Program-made: the position numbers and the translations under genes
NCBI GenBank assembly: GCA_015494385.1
Contig: WGBJ01000075.1
Span: forward strand, 1 to 7,878
DNA from: Marinosulfonomonas sp.
GTDB taxonomy: Bacteria > Pseudomonadota > Alphaproteobacteria > Rhodobacterales > Rhodobacteraceae
Length of the DNA stretch: 7,878 nt
Direction of reading: 5' to 3'
In this document: positions 5,385 through 7,878 of the stretch, one piece after another
Position numbering within the stretch: the first letter of the stretch is position 1
Layout of the letters: every line of letters begins with the position of its first letter
The notes under the pieces: model-generated
Told to the model about the DNA's origin: nothing
What the model saw: the letters and a program-made list of their open reading frames with translations, nothing else
The model's database searches: none

Positions 5385-6083
5385 ATGGAATGGACACATC
5401 TGGAATCCCACTATGTAGATCGGGTTGGCTGGCTTCGCGCGGCTGTTCTGGGGGCCAATGACGGTATTGTTTCGACCGCCAGTCTGGTCGCCGGTGTGGC
5501 CAGTGCGGGGGCAACGCAGCCGGATATTCTGCTGGCCGGTGTGGCTGGTCTGGTGGCCGGTGCCATGTCGATGGCGGCGGGCGAATATGTGTCGGTCAGC
5601 TCGCAGGCGGACGCCGAGAAAAGCGATCTGGAACGCGAGGCGCGCGGCCTTGAGGCGCAGCCGGAGTTCGAGCGCCGCGAGTTGGCCCAGATCTATGTCG
5701 AGCGTGGTTTGACACCCGACCTGGCTGACGAGGTTGCCGTGCAACTGATGGAACATGACGCGCTGGGCGCCCATGCCCGCGACGAACTGGGGATTTCGCA
5801 TGTGATCACGGCGCGCCCCATTCAGGCCGGTCTGGCCTCGGCCGGGGCGTTTACGGCGGGGGCGGCACTGCCAGTGGCTTCGGTCCTGCTGGCACCAGAG
5901 GGAATGATCACCGAAGTTGCCACAGGCGTGTCCCTGATTGCATTGGCCGGCTTGGGCGCACTTTCGGCCCGCACGGGTGGCTCGCCTGTTATGCCCGCTG
6001 TAATCCGCGTAACCCTGTGGGGCGCGCTTGCGATGGCCGCGACCGCCGGTGTTGGGTATCTGTTTGGCACAACCGTGGTCTAG
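5385..6083 (+). CDS. VIT1/CCC1-family iron/manganese transporter
   Basis: A 232-residue inner-membrane protein of the VIT1/CCC1 family, which moves Fe2+ or Mn2+ out of the cytoplasm (into vacuoles in plants and yeast). The first hydrophobic span (about 17-41) carries the family motif GANDGIVSTASLVAGV, and the second (about 48-68) ends in MAAGEYVSVSSQ. A charged cytoplasmic helical segment rich in Glu (about 75-140) follows, where the family binds metal ions at a dimer interface. Three further spans lie at about 146-170, 176-195 and 203-228, giving the usual five. Length is normal. Start ATG 5385 has AAGG (5371-5374) ten bases upstream, a weak site. It follows the protease gene by 25 bases, and the YigZ-like gene starts two bases after its stop, so a shared transcript is likely. 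Metal specificity and any Fur/Irr/Mur control are not visible. Confidence 0.9.
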   Translation: MEWTHLESHYVDRVGWLRAAVLGANDGIVSTASLVAGVASAGATQPDILLAGVAGLVAGAMSMAAGEYVSVSSQADAEKSDLEREARGLEAQPEFERRELAQIYVERGLTPDLADEVAVQLMEHDALGAHARDELGISHVITARPIQAGLASAGAFTAGAALPVASVLLAPEGMITEVATGVSLIALAGLGALSARTGGSPVMPAVIRVTLWGALAMAATAGVGYLFGTTVV

Positions 6084-6085
6084 GC

Positions 6086-6439
6086 GTGCTGCAATTTGAA
6101 AATGTGGTCAGCGACAAGGGGTCCAAATACGCAGTATGCGGCGGCCCTGTTGCTGATCGCGCCGCTGCCAAGGCGTTTATCAAAGCGCTGAAACGCGGCA
6201 AGAAATACGCCCGTGCAACGCACAACACATGGGCGGCTCTGTTGCCAGACGGGCCGGTCAAGAACGACGATGGCGAAAGCGGCGCGGGGATGGTGATCCT
6301 GCGGATGCTGGAGCGCGAGGGGCTACAAAACCACATCATCGTTGTGACCCGCTGGTATGGCGGGGTGAAACTGGGCGGAGACCGGTTTCGGCATGTGCAA
6401 TCATGCGTGAAATACTATCTGGAGCAGTTGCGCCGTTAG
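6086..6439 (+). CDS. Short YigZ/UPF0029 (IMPACT N-like) family protein
   Basis: A 117-residue cytoplasmic protein containing one UPF0029 (IMPACT/YigZ N-terminal) domain. Motifs in order are SKYAV (13-17), ATHNTWAAL (44-52), KNDDGESGAG (59-68), and VVTRWYGGVKLGGDRF (86-101), which match the family's Asp-Asp-Gly and Arg-Tyr-Tyr/Phe-Gly-Gly core. E. coli YigZ has about 200 residues with a second C-terminal domain; here that domain is absent, so this is the single-domain type. The family is linked to translation control in eukaryotes (IMPACT), but the bacterial role is unclear. GTG 6086 is chosen as start: it is two bases after the transporter stop and gives a family-like opening. An extended frame to ATG 6017 would overlap the transporter by 67 bases. 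No good ribosome site is visible, so reinitiation after the transporter is likely. Its TAG stop overlaps the convergent gene. Confidence 0.83.
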   Translation: MLQFENVVSDKGSKYAVCGGPVADRAAAKAFIKALKRGKKYARATHNTWAALLPDGPVKNDDGESGAGMVILRMLEREGLQNHIIVVTRWYGGVKLGGDRFRHVQSCVKYYLEQLRR

Positions 6440-7878
6440 GGCCAGACCCGAAACAGCATGTCGTCGGGGGGCAGGCAGACTTCGTCATTACAGGCCTGAA
6501 GGGTCAGGCGAATGGTGACGGGTTTGTCGTCGGTTTGCGCAATCGGGGCGGCCATCACAAAGGACGTGTCATACAGCGACAACGGGGTTTCGCTGAACCC
6601 CAACTCCTTGATTTCGGCCTTGGGATAGGCGGACAGGGCGACCGGCGTTTGCGATACGGCCAGTTCCATGCCGATCAGGTAATCCTCGAGCGGTTCATGT
6701 GCGTTGATGTGCCAGCCCTCGCGCGGCTCGATGCTGAGCAGCAGTTGTTTGCCCTCGGCATCCAGCGTTGCAAACACCCGCACCGCACCACCGTTTGAAA
6801 CCCGCATCGCGCCGGTTAATCCGTTTCGTTCCGTGGCAATAGCGGTCAGTATCGCGGCCCGTTGCGCAGGCCCGTTGATCGCATCCACCGCCAATGCTGC
6901 GGCCAGTTTCGGCGCGGCCTCGCCGGTGCGGGCCAGACGGCGGTCAAGGCCCGCCAGCAATTCCAGCGCCTGTGCGTTACCGGATGCGATTTCGTTATCA
7001 TCCAGCGGGCGCATGGGGCCAAGCCCGACCTCTTGCGCGTTCATCCGCATCGCCTGCCCGTCATCGGCAAACAGGGCCTGCATATCATCGGCCAGCCTGT
7101 CGGCCATCCCCAGCCAATCGGAATCCGCCCCGCCAAGGTAATCGTCCAGCGTCAGCAGGGCACGGCCAAGGGCGGCATAATCGACCAGATGGGCATCGGT
7201 ATCGGCGGCGTCCTGATACCAGATGCGTTTTAACCCGTCATCGGGCCACATGTTTTGCAGCATGAATTCGGCGGCCTGCACGGCGGCCTGTCCGTAATCG
7301 GGGCGATCCAGAACGCGGCTGGCTTCGGTCAGCGTAATGATCATTTCGGCGTTCCATGCCAGAATGATCTTCTTGTCGGTCAGCGGTTCGGGACGTGTTT
7401 CGCGGGCATTGCGCAACTGTTCTAGCTGGTCGTCAAAGTTGCGGATATCATCACGACCGGCAATAGCCTTTAGCGGGGTGTCGCTGGTGAAAAGGACGTT
7501 GGCGCCTTCAAAATTACCATCCTCGGATATGTTCAAAACGTCAATCATGGCCGGCGCTTCGGGGCCAAGGGCCTGTTTGATCTGATCCGGCGTCCAGACA
7601 TAGAACGCCCCCTCTTGCCGCTCTCCGTCCGGCCCCGGTGAATCCGCATCCTGTGCGGCGTAAAATGCGTCCTCGGGGCTGCGCATTTCGCGCAGCACAT
7701 AGTCAAAGGTCCGCGTGGCGGCGCGGGCGTAATCGGGGTTGCCGGTGGCGGAATAGGCGTGCAGCAAAAGGCGGCCGATCAGTGCCTGATTATACAGCAT
7801 CTTTTCAAAATGCGGGATGTTCCATTCCGGATCGGTGGCATAGCGGTGAAACCCGCCGCCAACGTGATCATGGATGCC
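6436..7878 (-). CDS. YyaL/SSP411 (DUF255) family protein, C-terminal part, with DsbD-N-like tail
   Basis: The gene runs off the right edge; 480 residues to the stop are visible and the N-terminal thioredoxin-like DUF255 domain lies outside. Numbering from the edge, the fragment opens with GGGFHRYATDPEWNIPHFEK (7-26) followed by MLYNQA, a family hallmark. It continues with DADSPG (77-82) then GAFYVWT, KKIILAWNAEMI (169-180), DYAALGRALLTL (234-245) and SGNAQALELLAGL (299-311), all positions of the (alpha/alpha)6-barrel domain shared with SPATA20. The usual WNG is WNA here. The last 125 residues or so (356-480) are a separate beta-rich unit with GWHINAHEP and LTLQACNDEVCLPP, resembling the DsbD N-terminal (alpha) domain with a C-x4-C pair (Cys463, Cys468). 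The physiological role of the family is unsettled. Its TAA stop overlaps the convergent YigZ stop by four bases. The DUF255 call is firm; the tail assignment is by motif only. Confidence 0.88.
   Translation of the reverse strand, partial: GIHDHVGGGFHRYATDPEWNIPHFEKMLYNQALIGRLLLHAYSATGNPDYARAATRTFDYVLREMRSPEDAFYAAQDADSPGPDGERQEGAFYVWTPDQIKQALGPEAPAMIDVLNISEDGNFEGANVLFTSDTPLKAIAGRDDIRNFDDQLEQLRNARETRPEPLTDKKIILAWNAEMIITLTEASRVLDRPDYGQAAVQAAEFMLQNMWPDDGLKRIWYQDAADTDAHLVDYAALGRALLTLDDYLGGADSDWLGMADRLADDMQALFADDGQAMRMNAQEVGLGPMRPLDDNEIASGNAQALELLAGLDRRLARTGEAAPKLAAALAVDAINGPAQRAAILTAIATERNGLTGAMRVSNGGAVRVFATLDAEGKQLLLSIEPREGWHINAHEPLEDYLIGMELAVSQTPVALSAYPKAEIKELGFSETPLSLYDTSFVMAAPIAQTDDKPVTIRLTLQACNDEVCLPPDDMLFRVWP

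Noticed and set aside
5217..5801. 194-residue minus-strand ORF opposite the transporter
   Set aside because: It is the antisense shadow of the GC-rich M48 end and transporter gene, with no family likeness.
6229..6798. 189-residue plus-strand ORF spanning the YigZ end and the DUF255 gene
   Set aside because: It is out of frame with both well-supported genes and shows no motifs of its own.

Overview
The window looks like chromosomal DNA from an alphaproteobacterium of the Rhodobacterales (Roseobacter/Rhodobacter type). This rests on moderately GC-rich coding with strong GC3 bias, the petR-petP pair divergent from ilvE, and the general character of the proteins. It is an inference from family recognition, not from a search. 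No tRNA, rRNA, CRISPR array, insertion sequence or prophage gene is visible.

Layout. (1) 1-661, minus strand: a MarR-type regulator (PetP-like) followed by the start of a response regulator (PetR-like), overlapping by one base. (2) 662-845: a compact divergent control region with overlapping promoter-like hexamers and an exact 13-bp direct repeat, each copy holding the palindrome TTGCGCAA. (3) 846-2518, plus strand: branched-chain aminotransferase (ilvE), a small Dabb-fold protein whose start codon lies in a perfect 17-bp dyad, and a single-span membrane protein of unknown function, ending at a probable bidirectional terminator near 2530-2560. (4) 2585-4394: two minus-strand paralogous small outer-membrane beta-barrels flanking a plus-strand DUF167/YggU gene that starts with TTG. 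(5) 4643-6439, plus strand: an M48 zinc-metalloprotease lipoprotein, a VIT1/CCC1-type metal transporter and a short YigZ/UPF0029 protein, spaced like an operon. (6) 6436-7878, minus strand: the C-terminal part of a YyaL/SSP411 (DUF255) protein, converging on the YigZ gene with overlapping stop codons and ending in what looks like a DsbD-N-like domain with a C-x4-C pair.

How the genes may work together. The left part is regulation plus amino-acid metabolism. The middle is cell-envelope: two secreted barrels, each with a C-x9-C pair, lie beside a divergently transcribed lipoprotein protease of the class that includes outer-membrane quality-control enzymes, and a putative thiol/disulfide domain sits at the right edge. 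A link between barrels, protease and thiol domain is a hypothesis only. No defence system or clearly new multi-gene machine is evident. The strongest leads are the TTGCGCAA operator pair, the start-codon dyad, the divergent barrel paralogues beside the M48 lipoprotein, and the YyaL-DsbD_N-like fusion.
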